Of a DNA stretch of 6,865 bases, positions 1-6,695 are shown piece after piece. Positions within the stretch are counted from its first letter, which is position 1, and every line of letters begins with the position of its first letter. Source of the DNA: Bacteroidota bacterium. Lineage in GTDB: Bacteria; Bacteroidota; Kryptoniia; Kryptoniales; JAKASW01. A model generated the notes under the pieces. It was not told the DNA's origin, did no database searches, and was given only the letters and a program-made list of their open reading frames with translations. Position numbers and translations under genes: made by a program. The stretch covers positions 1 to 6,865 of the forward strand of contig JAJYOS010000354.1 of the NCBI GenBank assembly GCA_021796055.1. Reading direction: 5' to 3'.

Positions 1-2
1 GG

Positions 3-911
3 GGGCAAGATGTCGGAGGCAAGCCTATTGTCGGCCACATTGTTGACAATCTGAGCGAAATAGGAATCAAAGACATCATCGTGGTGGTCGGGTACATGGG
101 CGAGATGGTTGAAGAGTATCTTCGCTCGAATTACAAGAAAGTGAATTTCAAGTTCGTTTATCAGGAAGAGAGACTTGGGCTTGGGCACGCGACCCATGTC
201 GGGCTGAACGGCGACAAGAGCGACGAGCCGCTCCTGATTATTCTCGGCGACACAGTATTCGACGTCGACTTGAAGCCGCTGTTGAACAGCGAGCACTCCA
301 GCATAGGAGTGAAGCAAGTCGAGGACCCGAGAAGATTCGGTGTTGCCGAGATCAGCGGCGACAGGGTGATTAAACTGATTGAGAAGCCCGATAAACCGAC
401 TTCGAACCTTGCGGTGGTCGGCCTGTACTATATCAAGTCTCCCCTTGTCCTTGAAGCAGCGATACAAGAGACGATGGAAAAGGACATCAAGACCAAGAAC
501 GAGTACCAGCTTACCGACGCGCTGCAGATAATGCTGGACCGCGGAGAGGTGATCAACTATTTTGAAATCGACGGCTGGTACGATTGTGGAAAGCCGGAGA
601 CGCTCCTCTCCACGAATCGTCACCTTCTCAAGAAGACGAGGCATTTCAAGAAGCGGGATAACGTCGTAATAATCCCGCCGGTTTACATCGCGGACAGCGC
701 GAAAATATCAAATTCCGTCATTGGCCCGAACGCCACGATCGATAGCGAGGTAGAAGTAGTTGATTCCTTGATTCGTGATTCGATCATCGGCTCAGGGGCG
801 TCGATCCAGAATTCGCTTCTCGACGGCTCCATTGTAGGGCAGAACGCTCAACTTAAGGGGAGTTTCAAACGCGTCAACGCGGGCGATTCGACCGAGATAG
901 ATTTCTTATAA
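3..911 (+). CDS. Sugar-phosphate nucleotidyltransferase with C-terminal beta-helix (glucose-1-phosphate thymidylyltransferase-like), 5' partial
   Basis: The reading frame is open to the left edge, so 302 residues are visible and roughly 20-30 N-terminal residues, including the glycine-rich nucleotide-binding GxGTRL loop, lie outside. A GTG at 81 is internal: the frame continues upstream as GGKPIVGHIVDNL, the usual family sequence after the nucleotide loop. Visible signatures, in partial-protein numbering, are LGLGHA near 59, ILGD with metal-binding Asp83, DPRRFGVAEI near 108-117, EKP at 127-129, NEYQLTD at 166-172 and GWYDCG at 191-196 with the second metal-site Asp194. Residues about 224-285 show isoleucine/valine-rich hexapeptide repeats of a left-handed beta-helix. 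The family (COG1208/RmlA-like) transfers a nucleotidyl group from NTP to a sugar 1-phosphate in the cytoplasm to supply activated sugar for envelope glycans. The exact sugar and nucleotide cannot be read from the sequence. metK follows after 18 nt, so co-transcription is likely. Confidence 0.9.
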   Translation, partial: GQDVGGKPIVGHIVDNLSEIGIKDIIVVVGYMGEMVEEYLRSNYKKVNFKFVYQEERLGLGHATHVGLNGDKSDEPLLIILGDTVFDVDLKPLLNSEHSSIGVKQVEDPRRFGVAEISGDRVIKLIEKPDKPTSNLAVVGLYYIKSPLVLEAAIQETMEKDIKTKNEYQLTDALQIMLDRGEVINYFEIDGWYDCGKPETLLSTNRHLLKKTRHFKKRDNVVIIPPVYIADSAKISNSVIGPNATIDSEVEVVDSLIRDSIIGSGASIQNSLLDGSIVGQNAQLKGSFKRVNAGDSTEIDFL

Positions 912-929
912 CAAACAACTGGAGATACA

Positions 930-2111
930 ATGTACAAACTGTTCACATCGGAATCAGTCACTGAAGGGCATCCTGATAAGATCTGCGATCAGATTTCCGA
1001 TGCAGTTCTAGATGCACATCTGGCGATCGAACCTAATTCCAGGGTCGCCTGCGAGACCTACGCGACGACCGGACTGGTAGTAATCGGCGGAGAGGTCACG
1101 ACGACTGAAAAAGCGAAATCAAAGATTGACGTGGCCGACATAGCGCGGAAAGTTATAAGCGAGATAGGCTACAACGATATTCGGTACAAGTTTGACGCGG
1201 AGTCTTGCGGAGTCGTAAACGTCATGCATTCCCAGTCAGCGGACATCAGTCGCGGTGTCGTGACGGGCGGCGCTGGCGACCAGGGTATGATGTTCGGATA
1301 CGCCTGCGACCAGACCGAAGAGTATATGCCTTTGCCGATAGCTCTGGCGCACAGGCTTACGATGCGTCTTGCGGAAGTAAGGAAGCTTAAAGAGAAATCT
1401 CCCATGCGCTATCTGCGTCCCGACGGCAAGAGCCAGGTGACGGTGGCGTACCACGAAGGTGGAAGGATAACGGTCGACACGATCGTCATTTCGACTCAGC
1501 ACGACCCCGAGCCGAAGGGAGTAAGCGAATCGAAGTGGCAGAAGAAGATAGCCGAAGATGTGAAAAGAAACATCATCGGAAAAGTCATTCCTCAGAAGTA
1601 TCTCACGAAGGACACTCGATATCACATAAATCCGACCGGCCGGTTCGTAACCGGCGGTCCTCACGGCGACACCGGCCTCACCGGCAGGAAGATTATCGTC
1701 GATACTTACGGCGGATACGCCCCTCACGGCGGCGGCGCCTTTTCCGGTAAGGATCCCTCGAAAGTGGATCGCAGCGCCGCCTATGCCGCTCGTTACCTTG
1801 CCAAGAACATTGTCGCGGCGGGACTCGCGCACGAGTGTATGATTCAGCTTGCGTATGCTATCGGAGTGGCGAAACCGGTGTCCGTACTCGTCGACACAAA
1901 CGGTACGGGGAAAAGCGTCTCGGATGCCGAGCTCGCAAAAATAGTTGGGAAAGTCATGGACCTGACTCCTTCCGGAATAACGAAGCACCTCAATCTCCGC
2001 CGCCCGATATTCCAGAAGACGGCTGCCTACGGTCATTTCGGCAGATCGGAGAAGGAGTTCACATGGGAGAAGCTGGACCTTGTGAATAAGCTTCGTGCCG
2101 CGGTCAGGTAA
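930..2111 (+). CDS. metK: S-adenosylmethionine synthetase (methionine adenosyltransferase)
   Basis: This 393-residue protein has the full usual length and makes SAM from methionine and ATP, releasing phosphate and diphosphate, as a cytoplasmic Mg/K-dependent tetramer. The N-terminus reads [13 protein letters not shown], with catalytic His14 and metal ligand Asp16, and the K+-site Glu42 is present. Later signatures are GAGDQG at 114-119 (the flexible active-site loop), DGK at 165-167, [11 protein letters not shown] at 234-244, [11 protein letters not shown] at 252-262 and [10 protein letters not shown] at 267-276, the phosphate-binding loop. No key residue appears missing. ATG is at 930, with GGAG at 921-924 five bases upstream. 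Only 18 nt separate it from the preceding gene, so there is no room for a SAM riboswitch here and any regulation must lie further upstream. ahcY follows after 43 nt, linking SAM synthesis to disposal of its by-product. Confidence 0.98.
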   Translation: MYKLFTSESVTEGHPDKICDQISDAVLDAHLAIEPNSRVACETYATTGLVVIGGEVTTTEKAKSKIDVADIARKVISEIGYNDIRYKFDAESCGVVNVMHSQSADISRGVVTGGAGDQGMMFGYACDQTEEYMPLPIALAHRLTMRLAEVRKLKEKSPMRYLRPDGKSQVTVAYHEGGRITVDTIVISTQHDPEPKGVSESKWQKKIAEDVKRNIIGKVIPQKYLTKDTRYHINPTGRFVTGGPHGDTGLTGRKIIVDTYGGYAPHGGGAFSGKDPSKVDRSAAYAARYLAKNIVAAGLAHECMIQLAYAIGVAKPVSVLVDTNGTGKSVSDAELAKIVGKVMDLTPSGITKHLNLRRPIFQKTAAYGHFGRSEKEFTWEKLDLVNKLRAAVR

Positions 2112-2154
2112 TCAACCGAATAATCCGAAATCAAAAGTTTGGAGAAAATTTTAG

Positions 2155-3435
2155 ATGAATGAAGTAAAAGGGCTTTATAAAGTTCGCGATATGTCTCTTG
2201 CCGACGAAGGTAAGCGGAGAATAGCCTGGGCGGAATCGAGGATGCCGGTGCTCATGGCTTTGAAGGAAAAGTACAGCAAGACGAAACCTTTCAAGGGATA
2301 CAAGATTGCAGGGTGTCTCCACGTCACGAAGGAAACTGCCGTATTAGTGAAGACCTTCGCGGCCTGTGGAGCGGATGTGAGCTGGAGCGGATGTAACCCG
2401 CTTTCCACAAACGATTCGGTAGCGGCCGCTCTCGCCTCGGAGAAGATTTCGATCTTCGCGTGGCACGGGATGTCCGTGAAGGAGTTTTACTGGGCAATAG
2501 ATGAGACGATCAAGATGAAGCCGAATCTCACGCTCGATGACGGCGCCGATCTCATCTTCACCGTTCATAATAAATATCCTGAACTGGCGGAGACCTCAAT
2601 ACTCGGCGGCACCGAAGAGACTACAACTGGCGTTCACAGGCTGCGCGCCATGGCGGACGACGGAGCCTTGCGTTACCCGGTCATCGCCGTAAATGACGCA
2701 GAGACTAAGTGGGATTTCGATAACGTCTACGGCACAGGCCAGTCGACGCTCGACGGCATAATAAGGGCCACGAGTGTCCTCCTTGCCGGGAAGAATATCG
2801 TGGTCGCCGGCTACGGACATTGCGGCAAAGGCGTGGCGACGCGAGCTAAGGGAATGGGCGCTAACGTCATCGTTACCGAAGTGAAGCCGACAGCAGCCCT
2901 AAAGGCCACTCTTGAGGGAATGCGGGTTATGACAATGGATGAAGCCGCGAAAATCGGCGACGTGTTCATTACCGCTACCGGCGTCAAGGATATTGTGGTG
3001 AAAAGACATTTCGAAAAAATGAAAGACGGCGCCATCGTTTGTAATACCGGCCACTATGACTGCGAGCTCAACCTAACGGATCTCAAGAAAGTGACGAAGA
3101 AGGTCCGCGAGATCCGCGCGAACAACGAGGAGTACACGACGAAAGACAACCGCAGGATCTATGTCCTGGCACAGGGAAGGCTTGTCAATCTCGCCGCCGC
3201 GGAGGGCCATCCATCCGAAGTCATGGACATGTCTTTTGCCAACCAGTTCATGTCACAGCTCAGGATTGTCGAGCTGCATAAGAAGGGAAAGAGGCTCGAG
3301 AACAAGGTCCACGACATCCCGGCAGAACAGGATCAGGAAATCGCGATGGTGAAGCTTCGCACAATGGGCATCAAGATAGACAAGCTGACGCCGGAACAGG
3401 TCAAGTACCAGACAGATTACAGTTCTGGAACGTAA
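2155..3435 (+). CDS. ahcY: Adenosylhomocysteinase (S-adenosylhomocysteine hydrolase), short archaeal/Thermotoga-like form
   Basis: This 426-residue cytoplasmic NAD-dependent enzyme splits S-adenosylhomocysteine into homocysteine and adenosine, relieving product inhibition of methyltransferases. Substrate-site residues recognisable by family alignment are His56/Thr58/Glu60 (CLHVTKE), Cys80-Asn81 (SGCNPLSTND), Asp129, Glu155 (EETTTGVH), Asn180, Lys185, Asp189-Asn190 (FDNVYG), His300 (NTGHYD) and His352 (EGHPS). The NAD-binding Rossmann fold starts at GYGHCGKG, 219-226. The protein lacks the roughly 40-residue insertion of many proteobacterial AhcYs. It ends in LTPEQVKYQTDYSSGT, not the KPDHYRY-like tail whose Lys and Tyr contact NAD across the dimer in the classical form. 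That ending matches the archaeal/Thermotoga type, some members of which prefer S-inosylhomocysteine or use other cofactor forms, so the exact substrate is open. ATG is at 2155, with GGAG at 2141-2144 ten bases upstream. It lies 43 nt after metK and is probably in the same operon. Confidence 0.96.
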   Translation: MNEVKGLYKVRDMSLADEGKRRIAWAESRMPVLMALKEKYSKTKPFKGYKIAGCLHVTKETAVLVKTFAACGADVSWSGCNPLSTNDSVAAALASEKISIFAWHGMSVKEFYWAIDETIKMKPNLTLDDGADLIFTVHNKYPELAETSILGGTEETTTGVHRLRAMADDGALRYPVIAVNDAETKWDFDNVYGTGQSTLDGIIRATSVLLAGKNIVVAGYGHCGKGVATRAKGMGANVIVTEVKPTAALKATLEGMRVMTMDEAAKIGDVFITATGVKDIVVKRHFEKMKDGAIVCNTGHYDCELNLTDLKKVTKKVREIRANNEEYTTKDNRRIYVLAQGRLVNLAAAEGHPSEVMDMSFANQFMSQLRIVELHKKGKRLENKVHDIPAEQDQEIAMVKLRTMGIKIDKLTPEQVKYQTDYSSGT

Positions 3436-3447
3436 GTTGGCATCGAT

Positions 3448-3476
3448 CCAGGTCGGAGTTAACAACTTCGGCCTGG
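3448..3476 (+). other. 13-bp hairpin just downstream of ahcY
   Basis: The arms 3448-3460 (CCAGGTCGGAGTT) and 3464-3476 (AACTTCGGCCTGG) pair over all 13 positions, with two G-U wobbles as RNA and a 3-nt AAC loop. The stem begins 12 nt after the ahcY stop. It is followed by TTAGTCACC, not a real T-run, so it is a poor intrinsic terminator alone. It could protect the 3' end of the metK-ahcY message, act as a first pause site, or as DNA be a dyad for a regulator. The structure is read directly from the sequence; the role is inference. Confidence 0.75.
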
Positions 3477-3532
3477 TTAGTCACCTTCGGAACAACTCTC
3501 GATGGTGGCGGCCATCTCGCTAGATTATCTGG

Positions 3533-3562
3533 GGCTGTCCGGTATGCAGGACAGCCTTTTTT
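3533..3562 (+). terminator. Rho-independent terminator of the nucleotidyltransferase-metK-ahcY operon
   Basis: A perfect 8-bp stem, GGCTGTCC (3533-3540) with GGACAGCC (3549-3556), has an 8-nt loop and is followed immediately by six T residues (3557-3562). This is the textbook shape of an intrinsic terminator on the plus strand. It lies 97 nt after the ahcY stop and 60 nt before the peptidase start, so it separates the two transcription units. Confidence 0.93.
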
Positions 3563-3610
3563 ATATTGAGCTGTAAGTCGTGGGAAAACAAACGTGTCAT
3601 TCAGTATGTC

Positions 3611-3616
3611 AGGAGG
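3611..3616 (+). promoter_or_regulatory. Shine-Dalgarno site that fixes the peptidase start
   Basis: A perfect AGGAGG lies 6 nt before ATG at 3623. It selects that ATG over the in-frame TTG at 3566, and the protein then begins with a well-formed signal peptide. Confidence 0.88.
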
Positions 3617-3622
3617 CGAGTT

Positions 3623-4954
3623 ATGAAAGTGTTAATAGTTCTACTGTCGTCACTTTTCCTTGCGGAGGTATCATTCGGACAGGTGGACGATGAATGGATC
3701 AAGAAAGCAGCCGTCGATAGGCTGGTCAGATACGCGAAGATCGACACACATTCGAAGGAAGATGTGGAGCAGGTGCCGAGCACTCCGAACCAGTTTGATC
3801 TCGCTAGAGTGCTGTTGAAGGAGCTTCAGGGGCTTGGGCTTTCTGATGCGAGGCTTGACGCGGAGCATTGCTACGTATACGCGACGCTTCCTTCAAATCT
3901 CACGGAGGAGCAAACGGCTCTCGTTCCTGTAATCGGTTTCATGGCGCACGTCGACGCCTCTTCTTCGGTGTCTGACGCCAACGTCAACCCGATTATCCAC
4001 AGGGATTACCGTGGAGGCGATATAGTACTTCCTAACGACACGACTCGGGTCATTACGGTCGAAAGGAATCCTAACCTGCTGAAGAGCATAGGGGATGATA
4101 TTATCACCACAGACGGCACCACGCTCCTTGCGGCCGATGATAAAGCCGGAATAGCGGAGATAATGACCGCCGTTGAGTTTATGCTTAAGCAACCTGAGAT
4201 AAAGCACGGGACGATCAAGATCGCCTTCACGCCCGACGAAGAAGTAGGCAACGGTCCGAAATACTTCGACATCAAGGGATGGGGCGCAAAGTACGCGTAC
4301 ACTGTTGACGGTGGACAGCTTGGCGAACTGAGCGATGAAACTTTCAATGCCCAGGCCGCGGTCGTAACGTTCAACGGCAAGAACACACACCCCGGGTACG
4401 CAAAAGGCATCATGGTCAACTCTCTCTATGCCGCTTCCTACTTCATATCCCTATTTCCGGAGGACATGAGGCCTGAGACGACAGACGAAAGGGAGGGTTA
4501 TCTTCATCCTTACGATTTGACCGGAAATGAGGAACGGACGCGACTGAAAGTTCTAATACGAGATTTCGATATGACTGGGATGGAAGAAAAGGGCGAAATA
4601 CTTCGGGAAATGAAAGAGAAGACCGAGAAAAAATTTCCGAAGGTAAGAATCGATTTGAGGATCATCGACACTTATCGCAACATGAATTCCATCCTCGAAA
4701 AGTATCCGGATGTCGTGAAGTTTGCCGAAGAGGCAATGGAAAGAGCGAGGGTGAAGCCGATAAGGTTTCCGGTGCGAGGAGGTACAGACGGCTCGCAGCT
4801 AACCTACATGGGACTGCCGACGGCCAATATATTTGCCGGTGAAGAGAATCCGCACGGAAAGCTTGAGTGGATCCCTGCAAGGTCTATGGTGAAGTCGGTT
4901 CATACTATTGTTAATATCTCCAACATCTGGGCCGAGAAGGGCACAGGCAGCTAA
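3623..4954 (+). CDS. Peptidase T-like M20B tripeptide aminopeptidase, predicted exported
   Basis: This 443-residue dizinc aminopeptidase is of the PepT type and removes N-terminal residues from short peptides, classically tripeptides. The M20 metal-site signatures are complete: HVD (His109, Asp111), TTLLAADDKAGIAEIMT (Asp172), FTPDEEVG (catalytic Glu206, Glu207), YTVDGG (Asp229) and HGKLEW (His411). Other PepT-type landmarks are NVNPIIHRDYRGGDI, THPGYAKGIMVN (His256), IRDFD and RGGTDGSQLTYMGLP. The residue after the HVD aspartate is Ala, where E. coli PepT has Thr. The start MKVLIVLLSSLFLAEVSFG-QVDDEW is a Sec signal peptide: a Lys, about 12 hydrophobic residues, and a plausible cut after Gly19. 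There is no lipobox cysteine. E. coli PepT is cytosolic, so this copy is predicted to act in the periplasm or outside the cell. It is separated from ahcY by a terminator and may be the first gene of a unit with the two downstream genes. I name it pepT-like without insisting on the symbol. Confidence 0.93.
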   Translation: MKVLIVLLSSLFLAEVSFGQVDDEWIKKAAVDRLVRYAKIDTHSKEDVEQVPSTPNQFDLARVLLKELQGLGLSDARLDAEHCYVYATLPSNLTEEQTALVPVIGFMAHVDASSSVSDANVNPIIHRDYRGGDIVLPNDTTRVITVERNPNLLKSIGDDIITTDGTTLLAADDKAGIAEIMTAVEFMLKQPEIKHGTIKIAFTPDEEVGNGPKYFDIKGWGAKYAYTVDGGQLGELSDETFNAQAAVVTFNGKNTHPGYAKGIMVNSLYAASYFISLFPEDMRPETTDEREGYLHPYDLTGNEERTRLKVLIRDFDMTGMEEKGEILREMKEKTEKKFPKVRIDLRIIDTYRNMNSILEKYPDVVKFAEEAMERARVKPIRFPVRGGTDGSQLTYMGLPTANIFAGEENPHGKLEWIPARSMVKSVHTIVNISNIWAEKGTGS

Positions 4955-5015
4955 AAGATTCACGAATGGCTACCATATTAAGTTCCAGACAAGAAGCTTG
5001 ATGTGGTGGAGCAGC

Positions 5016-5020
5016 AGGAA
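5016..5020 (+). promoter_or_regulatory. Ribosome binding site supporting a TTG start for the RNA methyltransferase
   Basis: AGGAA lies 5 nt before TTG at 5026. The frame has a stop at 4999-5001 and no ATG or GTG between that stop and the TTG. The next in-frame ATG, at 5086, would remove the conserved N-terminal segment starting ITRLQ. The non-ATG start is therefore the best supported one. Confidence 0.75.
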
Positions 5021-5025
5021 AAACA

Positions 5026-5871
5026 TTGGCGAATATAACCCGATTGCAATCACTCGACTTACCGGAACTAGAGCCCTACTTGACTATGCGTCGCCCGATT
5101 GGGCATCGTGAGAGAGGTATATTCATCGCGGAAGGGGAGAAAGTAGTAAGAAGGCTTGTAGAAAGTGAACTGAAGATTGTATCGATCCTTCTGACCGAGG
5201 AGTGGTTGGTGGAGTATTCGCCACTTCTCGAGAGAAGAATAGTCGAAGCTGGCATATTCGTGGCCGGGAAGAGACTCCTCGAGGAGATCGTCGGCTATAA
5301 GCTTCACCAGGGAATCATGGCGATCGGAAGGGTTCCCGAAAAGCCAGACCAGTTTGATCTCGAAAAGAAGTCGGATGAACAGTACTTGTTTGTGGCGGTG
5401 GATGGCGTGGCTAATTCCGAAAACATGGGAGTCATCGTCCGGAATTGCGCGGCTTTCGGCGTTGACGCGTTGATAGTAGGCGAAACCTCCTGCGATCCTT
5501 ATCTCCGGCGCTCCGTGAGAAACTCCATGGGGACAATATTCAGTCTCCCGATAGTTCGCTCCACCAAGCTCGTGACGACGATTGAGTCGATGCGAAGGGA
5601 GCACGGTGTGCGCGTCGTCGCGGCTAATCCGAGAGATGGCTCCGTCGATGTGGCAAAGGCGGATCTCTCCGGAGATGTCTGCGTGGTATTCGGAAGCGAG
5701 GGCGAAGGGATTTCGCCGCAAGTCCTCTCCGTTTGCGATACGATGGTTGAGATCCCGATGCAGCGAGGTGTGGATTCGATCAACGTGGGGAGTTCCGTAG
5801 GTGTCATATTATACGAGTGCGCCCGTCAACGTTCAATAGGGAAGAGGGAACGGAGTCGTGTCATCCATTGA
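5026..5871 (+). CDS. TrmH/SpoU-family RNA 2'-O-ribose methyltransferase (SPOUT fold)
   Basis: This 281-residue protein has the usual two-part build. The N-terminal substrate-binding domain (about 1-105, with GIFIAEGEKVVRRLVES at 31-47) recalls the L30e-like domain of rRNA methyltransferases. The C-terminal SPOUT knot domain (about 120-268) carries all three signatures: motif 1 NSENMGVIVRN at 130-140 (Glu132, Asn133, catalytic-type Arg139), motif 2 VVFGSEGEGIS at 220-230, and motif 3 IPMQRGVDSINVGSSVGVILYE at about 243-264 (Ser251, Asn253). The family methylates a ribose 2'-OH in rRNA or tRNA with SAM, releasing SAH, the substrate of the AhcY encoded upstream. The exact nucleotide cannot be assigned. 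The start is TTG. The gene lies 71 nt after the peptidase and 29 nt before hypB with no terminator on either side, so one shared transcript is plausible. Confidence 0.94.
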   Translation: MANITRLQSLDLPELEPYLTMRRPIGHRERGIFIAEGEKVVRRLVESELKIVSILLTEEWLVEYSPLLERRIVEAGIFVAGKRLLEEIVGYKLHQGIMAIGRVPEKPDQFDLEKKSDEQYLFVAVDGVANSENMGVIVRNCAAFGVDALIVGETSCDPYLRRSVRNSMGTIFSLPIVRSTKLVTTIESMRREHGVRVVAANPRDGSVDVAKADLSGDVCVVFGSEGEGISPQVLSVCDTMVEIPMQRGVDSINVGSSVGVILYECARQRSIGKRERSRVIH

Positions 5872-5890
5872 ATTGCAAATAGTTGAATTT

Positions 5891-5894
5891 GAGG
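5891..5894 (+). promoter_or_regulatory. Shine-Dalgarno site that fixes the hypB start
   Basis: GAGG lies 6 nt before ATG at 5901. It argues against the in-frame TTG at 5883, which would add six residues and place this site inside the coding sequence. Confidence 0.72.
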
Positions 5895-5900
5895 TCTGAT

Positions 5901-6560
5901 ATGAGCGTAGTTACTATTGAACGGAAAGTTCTTGAGAAGAATGACGAGCTGGCGCGGCAGAACAGGGAACTGTTCAATAAGCACGGGATATTCGTAATTA
6001 ATCTCGTGAGTTCGCCCGGTGCTGGTAAGACGAGCCTTCTCGAAAAGACACTGGAATATCTAAACGATAAGATTAAGGTATCTGTTATTGAAGGAGACGT
6101 TCAGACCGATTTGGACGCGCAGCGCGTGGCGAAGTTTGGCGTTCCTGTCGTGCAGATCGTAACGAACGGAGGATGTCATCTCGAAGCGAGATTGGTGCAG
6201 GATGCTCTTGCGAAGATGGACTTGAAAGGGATTGACCTTCTTGTGATTGAGAACGTCGGGAATCTAGTGTGCCCGGCAGGATACGATCTTGGCGAGGCGA
6301 TGAAGGTCGTCATTGCCAGCACGACAGAGGGGGATGACAAGCCGTTGAAATACCCCGCGATGTTTCGCAACGCTTCGGTCCTGATTATGAATAAGATAGA
6401 TCTTGTCCCTTACGTTAATTGCAGACTCTCGGAACTGAAGAGGAATGCTCTCCAGATCAATCCGAAGCTCATCGATTTCGAGACGTCCTGTACTACGGGT
6501 TTCGGCATAAAGGAATGGTCTGACTGGCTGATTACCCAATCTGGAGCTGCAAAGAAGTAA
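5901..6560 (+). CDS. hypB: Hydrogenase/urease nickel incorporation GTPase HypB
   Basis: This 219-residue cytoplasmic GTPase helps place nickel into [NiFe]-hydrogenase (in some species also urease), normally with its partner HypA. It has the full G domain: P-loop SSPGAGKTS at 37-45 (Lys43), VIEGDVQTDLDA at 62-73, the nickel/zinc-site pair Cys92-His93 (GGCHLEA), ENVGNLVCPAGYDLGE at 117-132 with the third ligand Cys124, TTEGDDKPLKYPAMF at 141-155, and the guanine-specificity motif NKID at 164-167. Ser-Cys at 196-197 fits the G5 position. The N-terminus has neither a histidine-rich stretch nor the CxxCGC high-affinity nickel motif, so this is the short form without nickel storage. The start is ATG at 5901. 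It follows the RNA methyltransferase after 29 nt and faces a convergent gene; no hypA, hypC-F or hydrogenase gene is in view. Confidence 0.96.
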   Translation: MSVVTIERKVLEKNDELARQNRELFNKHGIFVINLVSSPGAGKTSLLEKTLEYLNDKIKVSVIEGDVQTDLDAQRVAKFGVPVVQIVTNGGCHLEARLVQDALAKMDLKGIDLLVIENVGNLVCPAGYDLGEAMKVVIASTTEGDDKPLKYPAMFRNASVLIMNKIDLVPYVNCRLSELKRNALQINPKLIDFETSCTTGFGIKEWSDWLITQSGAAKK

Positions 6561-6657
6561 TCTCCTCCCACTTTCGAGGGGAAATCTGCCGGCCGACAAA
6601 GTAATTCAGAGGTTGTGTTCTGCTCAGCGTTGAACATACCGGGTTGCCCACAATTAA

Positions 6658-6692
6658 AATTAGGCGGCAGGACGCTTGCCTGCCGCCTAATT
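6658..6692. terminator. Perfect 14-bp hairpin between convergent genes, probable bidirectional terminator
   Basis: AATTAGGCGGCAGG (6658-6671) and CCTGCCGCCTAATT (6679-6692) are exact reverse complements around a 7-nt loop. On the minus strand the stem starts 3 nt after the stop of the convergent gene and is followed by AATT-type T-rich bases (TTTTAATT, overlapping the stem end), a good terminator for that gene. On the plus strand it lies about 97 nt after hypB, and its only T-rich tail is the stem end, so it is likely weaker in that direction. The 6561-6657 spacer holds no ORF or RNA gene that I recognise. Confidence 0.85.
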
Positions 6693-6695
6693 GCA

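Noticed and set aside
81..83. GTG as the start of the nucleotidyltransferase.
   Set aside because: The frame continues upstream to the window edge with conserved family sequence (GGKPIVGHIVD), so the true start lies outside the window.
912..929. A possible SAM riboswitch ahead of metK.
   Set aside because: Only 18 nt lie between the genes, enough for a ribosome site but not for any known SAM riboswitch.
1634..1659. A CCGG-rich hairpin inside metK (11 bp with one bulged G, 3-nt loop).
   Set aside because: It encodes the conserved [10 protein letters not shown] motif, whose codons force the CCGG-rich bases. There is no reason to assign an RNA role.
1236..2036. A 266-codon open frame on the minus strand opposite metK.
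   Set aside because: It lies wholly antisense to a complete, conserved metK. It shows no recognisable domain and is the usual mirror of GC-biased codon use.
3562..3567. TATATT as a possible -10 box for the peptidase gene.
   Set aside because: No recognisable -35 element lies about 17 nt upstream, and the motif overlaps the terminator T-run. A promoter is likely nearby but I cannot place it.
3566..3622. An upstream TTG would add 19 residues to the peptidase and create a Tat-like RRRVMK stretch.
   Set aside because: The Arg codons AGG AGG are the Shine-Dalgarno site itself (3611-3616) read in frame. The ATG at 3623 has ideal spacing and gives a normal Sec signal peptide, and the TTG overlaps the end of the terminator region.
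3893..4419. Two overlapping minus-strand open frames (165 and 137 codons) opposite the peptidase gene.
   Set aside because: Both are antisense to the conserved M20B core and show no family motif or convincing ribosome site.
5068..5721. A 217-codon minus-strand frame opposite the RNA methyltransferase.
   Set aside because: It overlaps the conserved SPOUT gene and resembles no family I know, so it is a shadow frame.
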